A stretch of 64,000 nt of DNA, taken from the NCBI GenBank assembly GCA_964641155.1, contig CAZXJO010000004.1, positions 75,563 to 139,562 of the forward strand, in the 5' to 3' direction. The notes beneath the pieces are model-generated. The model was not told where the DNA came from, did no database searches, and saw only the letters and a program-made list of their open reading frames with translations. Position numbers and translations under genes: made by a program. Below, piece by piece: positions 18,278-26,823 of this stretch (position 1 is the first letter of the stretch; the number at the start of each line of letters is the position of its first letter). Source of the stretch: DTCV01 sp964641155 (GTDB lineage Archaea; Thermoproteota; Thermoprotei_A; Sulfolobales; NBVN01).

Positions 18278-18832
18278 ATGGTTAGACCCATGACCAAGGA
18301 AGCCCTGCTCTCAGCTTTCGGCGGGGAGTCCATGGCCCACCTCAGGTATTTGGTGTTCGCTGATGTGGCGGAGAGGGAGGGTTACGTGAACGTGGGGAGG
18401 TTGTTTAAAGCGATCGCGTACTCCGAGTTCGTCCATGCTAGGAACCATTACAACAACCTCAGAGGGTATGATGAGGACGTTAAGGTTTCTGCAGGCCTCC
18501 CGATAGGTCCTGGAGATACCTTGAAGAACTTAGAGCTCGGGATTAGGGGTGAGGAATTCGAGGTCGATGAGATGTACCCGATGTACATTGAAGTGGCTAG
18601 GGCTCAAGGTGAGAAAGGGGCTGAGAGGAGTTTCCACTTCGCCTTGGAGGCTGAGAAAATACATGCCGTACTGTATAGGGAGGCTAAAGAATACGTGGCT
18701 AAGAAGCAGGACTACCCCATTAAGGGTAAGGTCTGGGTATGCCCTGTGTGTGGACATACCTACGTAGGGGATGAACCCCCTGAGAAATGCCCAATATGCG
18801 GCGTACCCAAGGATAAGTACCTGGGGTTCTGA
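18278..18832 (+). CDS. rbr: Rubrerythrin
   Basis: This peroxide-scavenging protein has 184 residues. The ferritin-like four-helix part carries diiron ligands in FGGESMAHLRYL, AYSEFVHARNHY and ALEAEKIHAVLY. The C-terminal rubredoxin-like domain has two CPxCG knuckles (CPVCG and CPICG) for one iron. It reduces hydrogen peroxide with electrons from rubredoxin-type donors. It is the first gene of an operon with the encapsulin fusion, 12 bases apart. The C-terminus ends right after the rubredoxin fold and shows no extra cargo-loading tail, so packaging inside the shell is not evident from sequence. Confidence 0.93.
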   Translation: MVRPMTKEALLSAFGGESMAHLRYLVFADVAEREGYVNVGRLFKAIAYSEFVHARNHYNNLRGYDEDVKVSAGLPIGPGDTLKNLELGIRGEEFEVDEMYPMYIEVARAQGEKGAERSFHFALEAEKIHAVLYREAKEYVAKKQDYPIKGKVWVCPVCGHTYVGDEPPEKCPICGVPKDKYLGF

Positions 18833-18844
18833 GGTGTGGTCAGC

Positions 18845-19909
18845 ATGATGTCTAAACACCCACTCGACCTACAGCCTGGTAGGAAGTTAAGTAAGGAGGA
18901 AGTCGCCGAAGCCTTAAGACTTTCAATCACGGCTGAGTTAGACGCCATAAACCTCTACCTACAGCTGGCTAGGGCAATAGATGATGAGAGGGTGAGGAAG
19001 GTTTTTGAAGATATTGCCAAGGAGGAGAAGACGCATGTAGGTGAGTTCCTAACCCTACTCAAAGCCTTAGACAGTGAGCAGGTTGAGGAGCTTCGGAAGG
19101 GTGTGGAGGAAGTGAAGGAACTGACTGGGATTGCCGTAGACGATCCCGGGGTTGGGGTGGCTTCGCAGGACGGGGGTTCGGAGGAGGGGGTGCTTAAACA
19201 GGTAGTGTCTTCCTTCAAGGAGGCCTTAGATAGGAGCAGGATCCTCAGGAAGCACTTACCTCTAGTTAGATTGGGTAGGGATGCTGAGGCCGCCGTTGTT
19301 GAGAGGTTAGTTGACGGCAGGTTAGAGCGTCTCGTGGAACCACTGCATGAGATCTCATTAAGTTTTAAGGTCAGTCAGAAGTCAATAGAAGCAAGTATTA
19401 AGAGTAAGCAACCGATAGAGATGGCTGAGGCGTTCAACGCTGCTAGGACACTCGCCGCGTTGGAGGACAAGCACATAGTGGAGAAGCTACTTAAGGCTGA
19501 GGGTACCGTCAGCTTAAGCCTCGGGAACTGGAAGGAGTTAGGTACACCTGTACGTGACGTAGCGAACGCTGTTACGAAGTTATACGAGAACGGCATAGGT
19601 AAGCCCTTCATACTAATGGTGAACCCCACCCTATACTCCGACCTGCTAATAGTTCATGAAAAGACAGGCGTTACAGAGCTGGAGAGGGTTAAGGGACTAG
19701 TCGATGAAGTCGTCGTAGTCCCGGCACTACCTGATAATCAGGTAGTAGTGCTTTCCCCGCAGAGCAACGTGTTAGACATAGTCTTAGGAGGTGATGGAGA
19801 AGTGGACTACATAGGGCCTGAGGACGGCTTCCACGTGTTCAGGGCTTGGGAAACAGTATGCGTTAGGATTAAGTACGGCAAAGGCATCTGCGTGTTGAGA
19901 GGGAGTTAA
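18845..19909 (+). CDS. Encapsulin shell protein with fused N-terminal ferritin-like domain
   Basis: Two parts can be seen in about 354 residues. Residues 1-95 form an encapsulated-ferritin-like helical hairpin with LSITAELDAINLYLQLA and IAKEEKTHVGEFL. The putative ferroxidase ligands E31, E61 and H64 keep the 30- and 3-residue spacing of bacterial EncFtn. A Gly/Asp/Ser-rich linker (about 96-115) follows. Residues from about 118 to the end match the HK97-fold family 1 encapsulin shell: PFILMVNPTLYSDLL in the A domain, and an end of HVFRAWETVCVRI. The same layout is known in Pyrococcus furiosus, whose particles store iron. Start choice: a GAGGTG ribosome site at 18831-18836 favours ATG 18845 or 18848 over GTG 18836. 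It should self-assemble into a cytoplasmic iron-storing compartment. Confidence 0.9.
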   Translation: MMSKHPLDLQPGRKLSKEEVAEALRLSITAELDAINLYLQLARAIDDERVRKVFEDIAKEEKTHVGEFLTLLKALDSEQVEELRKGVEEVKELTGIAVDDPGVGVASQDGGSEEGVLKQVVSSFKEALDRSRILRKHLPLVRLGRDAEAAVVERLVDGRLERLVEPLHEISLSFKVSQKSIEASIKSKQPIEMAEAFNAARTLAALEDKHIVEKLLKAEGTVSLSLGNWKELGTPVRDVANAVTKLYENGIGKPFILMVNPTLYSDLLIVHEKTGVTELERVKGLVDEVVVVPALPDNQVVVLSPQSNVLDIVLGGDGEVDYIGPEDGFHVFRAWETVCVRIKYGKGICVLRGS

Positions 19910-19982
19910 ACAACAAATCCGCGACATGGGTTAAAACCCTTTTTAGTTGGGGGCTAAGAAACACGTTCTCCCCATCTACGGG

Positions 19983-21176
19983 TTAACGTTGATTAGTTAA
20001 CCCCGTCAAAGCGTTCACCACCTCATCAAGGTCTGAGGTTACGATGGTTTCATCATCTGTTATTAATGTCCAAGCCTTCACCTCATCCACTCCGTAACCT
20101 CCCCGCAGAGGCCAGCTTGATATGAGGCCCTTCAGATCCGTTTGCCGCCGCACGGTTGGTTCGTCCACGTATGCGTTGGTTCTGTGGTCGTACCACTCAT
20201 ACCTCGCCAGCCCCCTACCAATCAACAACTTCTTAGTCATGGGGTGGATGTGTGATGGATGTATTGATATAACCCATGGGTGGTCCTCATCGGCGTACAC
20301 CTTAGCCCTCAAGTACAGCATGTAGTCGTTCACGTACGACCAACCTGGGTCGACCAAGTACCACCCACCGCCATCGTAGATTAGCACGCCTACGTGGCCT
20401 GAGCCGTCAACGTTCCAACTCAACACATACACGTTCTTAAACCCTGCGCGTCTAAGGAGTGCGTATCCGAGGACTGCGTAGTCCTCGCAATCACCCCCTT
20501 CCTCCTTAATGGTTTCGTTCGGTAGCTTCCAGTAGTCCTTCAGTGCGGTTAAGTCGTGTTGGTAGTAGATGTTGTTGGATATCCATAGGACTACCTCCTT
20601 AATGATGTTCCCTTCACCGTAATTCGATATGTTCGGGACCAGCTCCCTAACCTCCTCTAAGGAGTTAACGCTTCTCTCAAGGTACTCCTTATTCATTCTA
20701 TGATCCCCGTACGGTAAGTCAACAGCGATGACAGCCCTACTCAACTTCCTCCGAAGCGATTCGACCTCATCAACGTACGTCCTGAGCTTAGTTTCCAAAC
20801 CCTCATAACTTTCAAGCAACTCGCTATACTTCCTCAACACCTCCTTCAACCTTGCTTCGTACTCTGATACGTTTCCCAACAACCACTCCCTGAGCTGATT
20901 ATTTTCATGGATAACCCCCTCATACATTGCCCTGAGGGATCGTAACTCGCTTACATTCCCCTCCAACCAGCCCTCAACACTTTTCAATAGGCCATCATAT
21001 CGGCTTAACTCGTATTCCAACCTCAGCACGTCCGCCCTATACGTATCAACCTCCACCTTAAGCAACCTGTTCTCAGATAGAACACCGACCAAGTTAACGT
21101 ACAGTATCGCAGAAGCTGTCGAAGTGAGCACGATCCCTATAAACAATGCGGTTGTTAGCCTCCCCACCCCAGCCAC
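19983..21176 (-). CDS. Membrane-anchored coiled-coil protein with transglutaminase-like domain
   Basis: This 397-residue protein has one N-terminal membrane helix (about 8-30) that may be a signal anchor. A long heptad-like coiled coil follows (about 33-165), then a transglutaminase/cysteine-protease fold with catalytic Cys230 (GGDCEDYA), His261 (GHVGVLIY) and Asp276 (VDPGW). The triad is complete. The domain is probably outside the cell, held off the membrane by the coiled coil, and may process or cross-link peptides or surface proteins. The substrate is unknown. It is convergent to the encapsulin gene and not linked to it. Confidence 0.78.
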   Translation of the reverse strand: MAGVGRLTTALFIGIVLTSTASAILYVNLVGVLSENRLLKVEVDTYRADVLRLEYELSRYDGLLKSVEGWLEGNVSELRSLRAMYEGVIHENNQLREWLLGNVSEYEARLKEVLRKYSELLESYEGLETKLRTYVDEVESLRRKLSRAVIAVDLPYGDHRMNKEYLERSVNSLEEVRELVPNISNYGEGNIIKEVVLWISNNIYYQHDLTALKDYWKLPNETIKEEGGDCEDYAVLGYALLRRAGFKNVYVLSWNVDGSGHVGVLIYDGGGWYLVDPGWSYVNDYMLYLRAKVYADEDHPWVISIHPSHIHPMTKKLLIGRGLARYEWYDHRTNAYVDEPTVRRQTDLKGLISSWPLRGGYGVDEVKAWTLITDDETIVTSDLDEVVNALTGLTNQR

Positions 21177-21536
21177 CGTTGATTCTTACCAGACGTACTT
21201 ATAACGCTTGTCAAGAGCCCCATCAGATTGGCGTTTACACCAATACCTCAAGACATGACCTAAGCGCTTAGAATACGTAGTTATGGGATAACCCGACCAT
21301 CTACCCTAAGGATGGGGGGCAGTAATTACGACGTTGACTGATGTTCTACACGGTCTGAGTGGTTGGAGGGAATAAGGAATCACGCATCAGATACGCCCCT
21401 AAAATCACTAGAAAGTTGTAGATGTGGTTTACGGGGAGTTGCCGCACCCCCAACATCTAAATCACGTAGGGCCAGGGGGTGGTAGCTGAAAAATCTTTTA
21501 TTTCCCAGTTATTCATCACTGACTTCTCACTCCTCA
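21177..21536. other. Intergenic region
   Basis: About 360 bases without a coding frame. It holds a TATA-like acttataacg near 21198, which may serve the transglutaminase gene on the minus strand. Nothing else is recognised. Confidence 0.35.
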
Positions 21537-22181
21537 TCACTCGAGCAGTATTGCTATGGCCCTCACTGGGGACGATTCCAGGCCCCTAATCCTGAGTGGG
21601 AGGGCTATGAGGTAGAACCTCCTCCCACATACCTCTTCTAAATTTGCTAATCCCTCAATGATTGGTATGTCGTTCTTAAGTAGGTGCTCGTGGGTGGCCA
21701 TGGTCTCCATAGATTCCTCCAACACTATCCCGTCGTCAATGCCCAACATCTTAATCTTACGTTCCTTCAACCACCGTGCTGCGTCTGCCGATATGTACGG
21801 CCTTTCACCACCCCTACGCCTTGAGTGTAGTAGCAGTATATCGCCCTCATTGACGCCGAGTTTCTCGAGGTCTTCAGGCATTATAGGGGAGTTAGGGGGC
21901 AGGTAGGTCATATCACCGCACACTGCTTCCCCGACGAATACCTCAACAGGTAGTTGGGTGACGTCCTTTAACCCCGGTACGTAGTGGGACGGTGTTTCCA
22001 CGTGAGTACCTATGTGACTCATCGTGTCTATGTCGGTCATCCTCTCACGCAGCACTCTCCCAGAAAGCCTTACCCTATAGACCTTCAAGGACAGCCTCCT
22101 CTCCTCCCAGCTAGGTGATATGTCCCTAATCTCATCCAGCTCCACGATTTCATGAGGCTTCAACTCCTTAGATAAGTCCAC
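21537..22181 (-). CDS. Cyclase family protein (kynurenine formamidase-like metal hydrolase)
   Basis: This 214-residue member of PF04199 has the metal-binding motif SHIGTHVETPSHYV (HxGTHxxxPxH, about 57-67) and later LLLHSRRRG and GIDDGIVLEE. The family hydrolyses amide or cyclic bonds, for example N-formylkynurenine and isatin. No tryptophan-breakdown genes are near, so the substrate is open. It diverges from the polymerase cassette at 22315. Confidence 0.8.
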   Translation of the reverse strand: MDLSKELKPHEIVELDEIRDISPSWEERRLSLKVYRVRLSGRVLRERMTDIDTMSHIGTHVETPSHYVPGLKDVTQLPVEVFVGEAVCGDMTYLPPNSPIMPEDLEKLGVNEGDILLLHSRRRGGERPYISADAARWLKERKIKMLGIDDGIVLEESMETMATHEHLLKNDIPIIEGLANLEEVCGRRFYLIALPLRIRGLESSPVRAIAILLE

Positions 22182-22294
22182 GATCCTTCCCCTAATGTTT
22201 GGAATAATAACACACCCAACGATAATATTATATCCAACAGTTAAGGCTTTTTCGGCGCGGTCCGACTACTGCGGCGGAGTGTTAACTGCCAACC

Positions 22295-22303
22295 CTTTAT
22301 AAG
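22295..22303 (+). promoter_or_regulatory. TATA box of the PolB2 cassette
   Basis: ctttataag is a good TATA match. Its centre is only about 16 bases before ATG 22315 and about 31 before TTG 22330. This suggests that translation may really begin at TTG 22330 on a leaderless mRNA. Confidence 0.5.
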
Positions 22304-22314
22304 GACCTCACTAT

Positions 22315-23010
22315 ATGTTGGGTAGTTGGTTGGTTGTCACAGGGTTCAAGTTGTTGGATGAGTTGGTAGAACCCTCAATGAGGTGGTGGGGTGTTGAGTT
22401 CTACGGCGACCACGACATCACGTCCTACATCCTCCACCATACGTTAGCCTTCAGAAGTAGGTTTGAGAGGGTTTACTTGGTCATGGCGCAGGAGTTCGGC
22501 GGCATTAGGACTGACCTACTCACGAGGCTGTGCAGGATTTTCGAATGCTCACTTACGAACATCTACGTTACGAGGGTTTTCAGTAACTCCGAGTTAAAGT
22601 CCGCCTTAAGTGAACTAGCCGGTTTGGATGAGGGGTTAGCTGTTGTCGCATACCCGTACAACTACCTCCCTAAAGACCCCTCCAAGTACTTCGAGGCATC
22701 CAGCATTTCCGGACTGCTTAAGAAGGTGATGGAGTCCAAGGAGCTAGTGGTCTTCAACACCTTCACCAGGTTCGGGGCTGTGATGCCTGAGGGCGGCAAC
22801 ATGCATCACCACGTGGTGAAGGTCATCGTAATGCTTAGGAAGCGCGGGGGTAGGGTATGTGCGACGCTGGTCAAACACCCCGCCAAGCCCTCAGGAACTA
22901 CGAAGTCGTTCCACACCAAGTTGTTGGAGGGCGTTGAATTGGTGCATTACGGGAGGACGTTGCTTGAGTGGTCATTGAACAGGTTGGCGGGGCCGGCAGC
23001 CCATGGGTAG
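22315..23010 (+). CDS. Inactivated RadA/RecA-like paralogue of the PolB2 cassette
   Basis: The N-terminus VVTGFKLLDELVEPS and GVEFYGD follows the pattern of RadA/KaiC proteins ('TGi..LDelL', then the strand before Walker A). Where GxxxxGK[ST] should follow, the sequence is GDHDITSY, with no Lys, so ATP binding is probably lost. The C-terminal part, FNTFTRFGAVMPEGGNMHHH, then a strand and basic VKHPAKPSG, fits the end of the RecA core. It overlaps the next gene by eight bases. RecA-like proteins encoded beside PolB2 are known in Crenarchaeota. By analogy it may tether the polymerase to damaged DNA. ATG 22315 and TTG 22330 are both possible starts. Confidence 0.65.
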   Translation: MLGSWLVVTGFKLLDELVEPSMRWWGVEFYGDHDITSYILHHTLAFRSRFERVYLVMAQEFGGIRTDLLTRLCRIFECSLTNIYVTRVFSNSELKSALSELAGLDEGLAVVAYPYNYLPKDPSKYFEASSISGLLKKVMESKELVVFNTFTRFGAVMPEGGNMHHHVVKVIVMLRKRGGRVCATLVKHPAKPSGTTKSFHTKLLEGVELVHYGRTLLEWSLNRLAGPAAHG

Positions 23011-23233
23011 GACCACAACACCTGTGAAGCAAGTCGTAAACAGCTACGTGGTTAGGTTGAGGGAAGTTGCCGACATGTTAGACCCCCGTGAAAGGGAGGC
23101 CGTGCTGGTCTTCCTGAACGACTTAGATGAGACCGCATCACTGCTCTCCCACATCGGTGTGGTGGACCCCCTTGAGGTGCTCATCACCCACATCTTGAGG
23201 AAGTGTGGCAGAGGTTGCTTCAGGTCTCCGTGA
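23003..23233 (+). CDS. Small helical protein of the PolB2 cassette
   Basis: This 76-residue, mainly helical protein (VVRLREVADMLDPREREAVL, then FLNDLDETASLLSHIGVVDP) has no family I recognise. It starts inside the end of the RadA-like gene and its stop lies just before the preferred polymerase start at 23244. Tight overlap on both sides indicates translational coupling and a shared function. It ends in a short Cys/Arg-rich tail. Confidence 0.6.
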   Translation: MGRTTTPVKQVVNSYVVRLREVADMLDPREREAVLVFLNDLDETASLLSHIGVVDPLEVLITHILRKCGRGCFRSP

Positions 23234-23243
23234 GTGTGGGTTT

Positions 23244-25142
23244 ATGGATGGGGAGTTCTGGCTTCTGGACGTGTGCAGTAATTCGGGAGGCCTACTGCTG
23301 AAGCTGTACTCCGAGGAGCGGAGGGAGTTCTCAGAGAAGGTGTTGAGGATCCCCCTCCACGGGTACTTAGTCGGCGGTGACCCGGAAAGGGTGGTGTACG
23401 AGTTAAGAGATTCGGGGTTGGTTGAGGATGCCTGGGTTGAGGACTGGCTAACACCGCCCCACTACCGAAGCAGTACTGAGGTGGTGGTGTTCAGGACGAG
23501 TGAGTTAAGTAGGTTGAAGCACGTGATCAGGGTAGGCGTCTCCAAGGGTTTGAGGCATGTCAACGATTTCCCGAACCCGCTTATTGAGGCACTATTTAAC
23601 GCCGGGCTCGCACCGATGACTAAGGTGGAGGTTAGGGGTGGGGACGCCAGGCCGCTGGGGTGGGACCCCACCCACTCAGACCCCGAGTTAAGTGTTGCGC
23701 GTATGTATGTGGACGGGGGTCAGTACGTGGCTGAGGTCGACGGCTCTGCAGAACGCTTCAGCAGTGTTGGAGACCTAGCCAGATACGTAGTGTCTGCGAA
23801 GTACGATGTATGCGTCGTTGATGGTGAGTTATACGTCAAGCTGTTGGAGGAGGAGCCCGCAATCACCTCATCAGCCTACCTATGGTTCGTCGGCGGGGCG
23901 TTCAGGACTGGTGAGTACTTCGAGTGGTGTAGGCTTAGCTACACCCCACCCAGCCTCATGGGTAACGTAACGATCGGTAAGGTAGTGACTACTATGGAGG
24001 GGCTTGAGGCTAGGAGGAGGAAGTACCTCATAGACAGAGGGACTCGGAGGGCCGAGCCCTTCCGGGGCATGACCGACCTCTTACTCCAAGATAGGGGAGG
24101 GGTTATCTACACGCCTAAACCCGGCCTCTACTGGGGGGTATGCCAGGTTGACTTCAGGTCACTGTACCCGAACATCATTGTGAGGTTTAACGTATCGGGT
24201 GAGTGCGTCGATGTGCCGGGGTGTGGTGAGGTGCTTAGTTTTGGGTGGACGCCCCACACAGTATGTATGGATAGAGAGGGTGTGGTGCCGGCCAGCATTG
24301 CTAAGTTGGTGAGGCTGAAGGCCCTCTACGAAGAGCTTAGTAAAACGACGGGGCTGGAGGTCTACGAAGTGAGGAAAGCAGCGGTTAAGTGGGTCTTAGT
24401 CGCGAGCTTCGGCTACCTAGGCTACCGCAACAGCTTATTCGGCTCGGTGATGGCTCACGAGATGGTGACAAGTACTAGCAGGTACTTGATGGGGGTTGCT
24501 AGGAAGGTTGTGAAGTCTATGGGTTACCGGGTAATACACGCGTTAGTTGATAGTCTATTCGTTGAGGGAGTCACCACGGTGGGTGAGTGCTGTAGGGTGG
24601 CGGAAACAATTTCAAAGATTACAGGGTTCGACGCGAAGGTTGAGTCCCACTACACATGGCTCTACATACCCAACAACTTTGAAGACGTGCGTGGGGCTGC
24701 CAACAAGTACTACGGGAAGCTCTCCTCAGGAGGTATGAAGCTTAAGGGAATTACCTGCGGGAGAAGCGATACACCACCAATCATTAAGGAGGCGCAGTTG
24801 AGGGCCCTAGGCGAGTTAGCTATGGCTGAGACGGAGGCCGAGATGGTTGAAGCGGTTTTAAGGGCCCATGAAGCACTAAGGAATTACAGAAGGAAACTCA
24901 TACGCGGGGACATCGAAGACCATGAGTTACTACTTACCAGGAACCACTGCGGGAGGAGGCACGGGTATGTAAGACCCCCGAAGTACGCGTTGGAGGGAGG
25001 GGGACCTCCCTACATCCTCTACGCCGAGGCGGGAGGCCTCACTCAATACGTCGGGCAGCCCCTAAAACACCGTGCCAATATTTACTACTACTTAAGACTG
25101 CTTGAGAGGGCGGCTTCTGAGCTACCGCCTCCCCCTAAGTAA
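23244..25142 (+). CDS. polB2: PolB2-type family B DNA polymerase with degenerate motif C
   Basis: About 632 residues, shorter than replicative archaeal PolB. No exonuclease DxE motif is visible in the N-terminal 290 residues. Motif A is intact (VDFRSLYPNII, catalytic Asp at about 303). Motif B is altered (KWVLVASFGYLGYRN, without the usual Asn). Motif C reads HALVDSLF in place of YxDTDS, so the first Asp is lost but the second, essential in T4/RB69-type enzymes, remains. KLKGITCGRSDTPP matches the later 'KG..xxRxD.pp' block. The family is the crenarchaeal PolB2/Dpo2, linked to DNA-damage tolerance. GTG 23205 is a longer start; ATG 23244 avoids a long overlap. Confidence 0.82.
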   Translation: MDGEFWLLDVCSNSGGLLLKLYSEERREFSEKVLRIPLHGYLVGGDPERVVYELRDSGLVEDAWVEDWLTPPHYRSSTEVVVFRTSELSRLKHVIRVGVSKGLRHVNDFPNPLIEALFNAGLAPMTKVEVRGGDARPLGWDPTHSDPELSVARMYVDGGQYVAEVDGSAERFSSVGDLARYVVSAKYDVCVVDGELYVKLLEEEPAITSSAYLWFVGGAFRTGEYFEWCRLSYTPPSLMGNVTIGKVVTTMEGLEARRRKYLIDRGTRRAEPFRGMTDLLLQDRGGVIYTPKPGLYWGVCQVDFRSLYPNIIVRFNVSGECVDVPGCGEVLSFGWTPHTVCMDREGVVPASIAKLVRLKALYEELSKTTGLEVYEVRKAAVKWVLVASFGYLGYRNSLFGSVMAHEMVTSTSRYLMGVARKVVKSMGYRVIHALVDSLFVEGVTTVGECCRVAETISKITGFDAKVESHYTWLYIPNNFEDVRGAANKYYGKLSSGGMKLKGITCGRSDTPPIIKEAQLRALGELAMAETEAEMVEAVLRAHEALRNYRRKLIRGDIEDHELLLTRNHCGRRHGYVRPPKYALEGGGPPYILYAEAGGLTQYVGQPLKHRANIYYYLRLLERAASELPPPPK

Positions 25143-25265
25143 TCGTTTCCGTCCGAGGTCTTACTTACGGAGCTCAACCCCTCAGTTAGTGGGGAGTGTT
25201 CCACGAGCTGTGGTCTACAACCTCAATGAGGGATGCCCCTCAAGCTGAGTGGGGGTTATTCAACA

Positions 25266-26234
25266 TCAATAACTTTTCCCGTGCCTCGCCTTATCCCTAA
25301 CTACGCGGTTTACGGCGTACTTAGGTTCCTCACCCCTGAAAACCCTAAGTATTTCCTCAGCTATTACTTTCGACCTCGCCTCTAAGGACTCCTCAGATTG
25401 ACCAGCTATGTGCGGTGTGAGGACCACGTTATCCAGTGTGAGTATTGGGTCGTCCGGTGGTAGTGGTTCCTCGTAGAAGACGTCCAGCCCCGCACCTGCT
25501 ATCCACCCCTCCCTCAAAGCCTTCACCAGTGCTTGATGATCCACTATAGGGCCCCTGGCGATGTTTATTAGGTATGCGGACTTCTTCATCTTCCTAAGCT
25601 CCCTTTCACTTACCATTCCCTTGGTCTGCGCTGTTAGCGGGACTGAAATCACTAAGTAGTCTGACTCCTCAAGTAACTTATCAAAGCTTCTGAACTCTAT
25701 CCCTAACTCCCCCTCAACGTCCTCCTTCCTAACTGCGTCATAGTAGATGATTTTCATGTTAAATCCTTTACCCCTCATAGCGATTTTGTACCCTATCCTT
25801 CCAAGGCCTAAGATGCCTAAAGTCTTACCCTCTAAGACAGCCCCCATCAACACATCCCAACTACCCGACCTTAAGGACCTATCCGCCACGCATACCTTCC
25901 TAGCAACACAAAGCATTAAAGCCATCGCATGATCAGCTACCGTCGAGAACAATTCATCAGCAGGGGCGATGGTAACCCAGACCCCATGCTCCGAGGCAGC
26001 CGCCACATCCACGTTATCATAGCCCACACCATCCCTAGCAACTATTTTAAGCTTAGGCGCGTGCTCGAAGACCTCCCTCGTCACTAAGCCAGTGCCGGCA
26101 ACAATCGCATCAACATCACCTACGTATGGGAGGTAATCACCGCCACTCAACCTCTTCCCCTCAACCAACACCACCTCAGCAACCTCGCTGAGCATCCTAA
26201 CACAGACCTCGTGAACCTTAGCATTAATCAACAC
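25266..26234 (-). CDS. D-2-hydroxyacid dehydrogenase (SerA-like)
   Basis: This 322-residue paralogue of the gene at 13576 has the Rossmann motif LGILGLGRIGYKIA (about 145). Catalytic Arg is in NIARGPIVD, Glu in YEEPLPPDD, and His in TPHIAGQSEES. It lacks an ACT domain. The GTG at 26234 begins a normal N-terminal strand (LINAKVHEVCV). The substrate is unknown: 3-phosphoglycerate, glyoxylate and other 2-oxo acids are possible. Confidence 0.82.
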   Translation of the reverse strand: MLINAKVHEVCVRMLSEVAEVVLVEGKRLSGGDYLPYVGDVDAIVAGTGLVTREVFEHAPKLKIVARDGVGYDNVDVAAASEHGVWVTIAPADELFSTVADHAMALMLCVARKVCVADRSLRSGSWDVLMGAVLEGKTLGILGLGRIGYKIAMRGKGFNMKIIYYDAVRKEDVEGELGIEFRSFDKLLEESDYLVISVPLTAQTKGMVSERELRKMKKSAYLINIARGPIVDHQALVKALREGWIAGAGLDVFYEEPLPPDDPILTLDNVVLTPHIAGQSEESLEARSKVIAEEILRVFRGEEPKYAVNRVVRDKARHGKSY

Positions 26235-26457
26235 CTTAAACTTACCCGCATAACCTGAAATAACTCAACACCTCAAGATAATCATACGAAATCGGAATAT
26301 AAGGATTAACACAGGCCTTAATTCACACCAAATAATTAACCCACAGCGCTAAGCGAAGGACCGAATAGACCTTGGGGTTATGACTGCGGTTGCCATCCAT
26401 CAAAACACTTGCCCACACTTCGAGAAAATACGTAAGTTAAAAAACTGAGTTATTTAA

Positions 26458-26823
26458 TCACTCCACAGGGGGTGTTAACACGTATACGATTACTGCATCG
26501 TCATCGCTTAAGTTCTCCAACTCGTACTCATTGCCTGCGGGTAGGTAAACGGCATCACCTTCCTTGATGGTTACTGAGGAAGCATCCCAGCTGAGTTTGA
26601 GGGAGCCCTTCAAAACGTAGTAAACTTCATCATTCTCCTTAAACGACCACCTATAGCCCTTAGCTCTAGGTGCGACGAAGCAGAGCCCTAATGTGAGTCT
26701 GTCGGAGCCCTCCCTACGTTTAGTGATCAACCTCTTTACCTTGAAGCCCTCAACCTCACACATTAGAGGGATGACAGCCTCAACGTCATTGACGTTAACG
26801 ACCCTTACAGCCTTCTTTACCAC
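26458..26823 (-). CDS. Single-domain cupin protein
   Basis: This 121-residue beta-barrel protein has the cupin pattern ENDEVYYVLKGSLKL, then IKEGDAVYLPAGNEYELEN. Where many cupins have two metal-binding His in the first motif, this one has Asn/Asp-Glu, and the second motif has Asn in place of His. Metal binding is therefore uncertain, and it may be a sensor, isomerase or storage-like cupin. It starts at a GTG. It lies upstream of the dehydrogenase at 25266 on the same strand, 223 bases away, so co-transcription is doubtful. Confidence 0.75.
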   Translation of the reverse strand: MVKKAVRVVNVNDVEAVIPLMCEVEGFKVKRLITKRREGSDRLTLGLCFVAPRAKGYRWSFKENDEVYYVLKGSLKLSWDASSVTIKEGDAVYLPAGNEYELENLSDDDAVIVYVLTPPVE

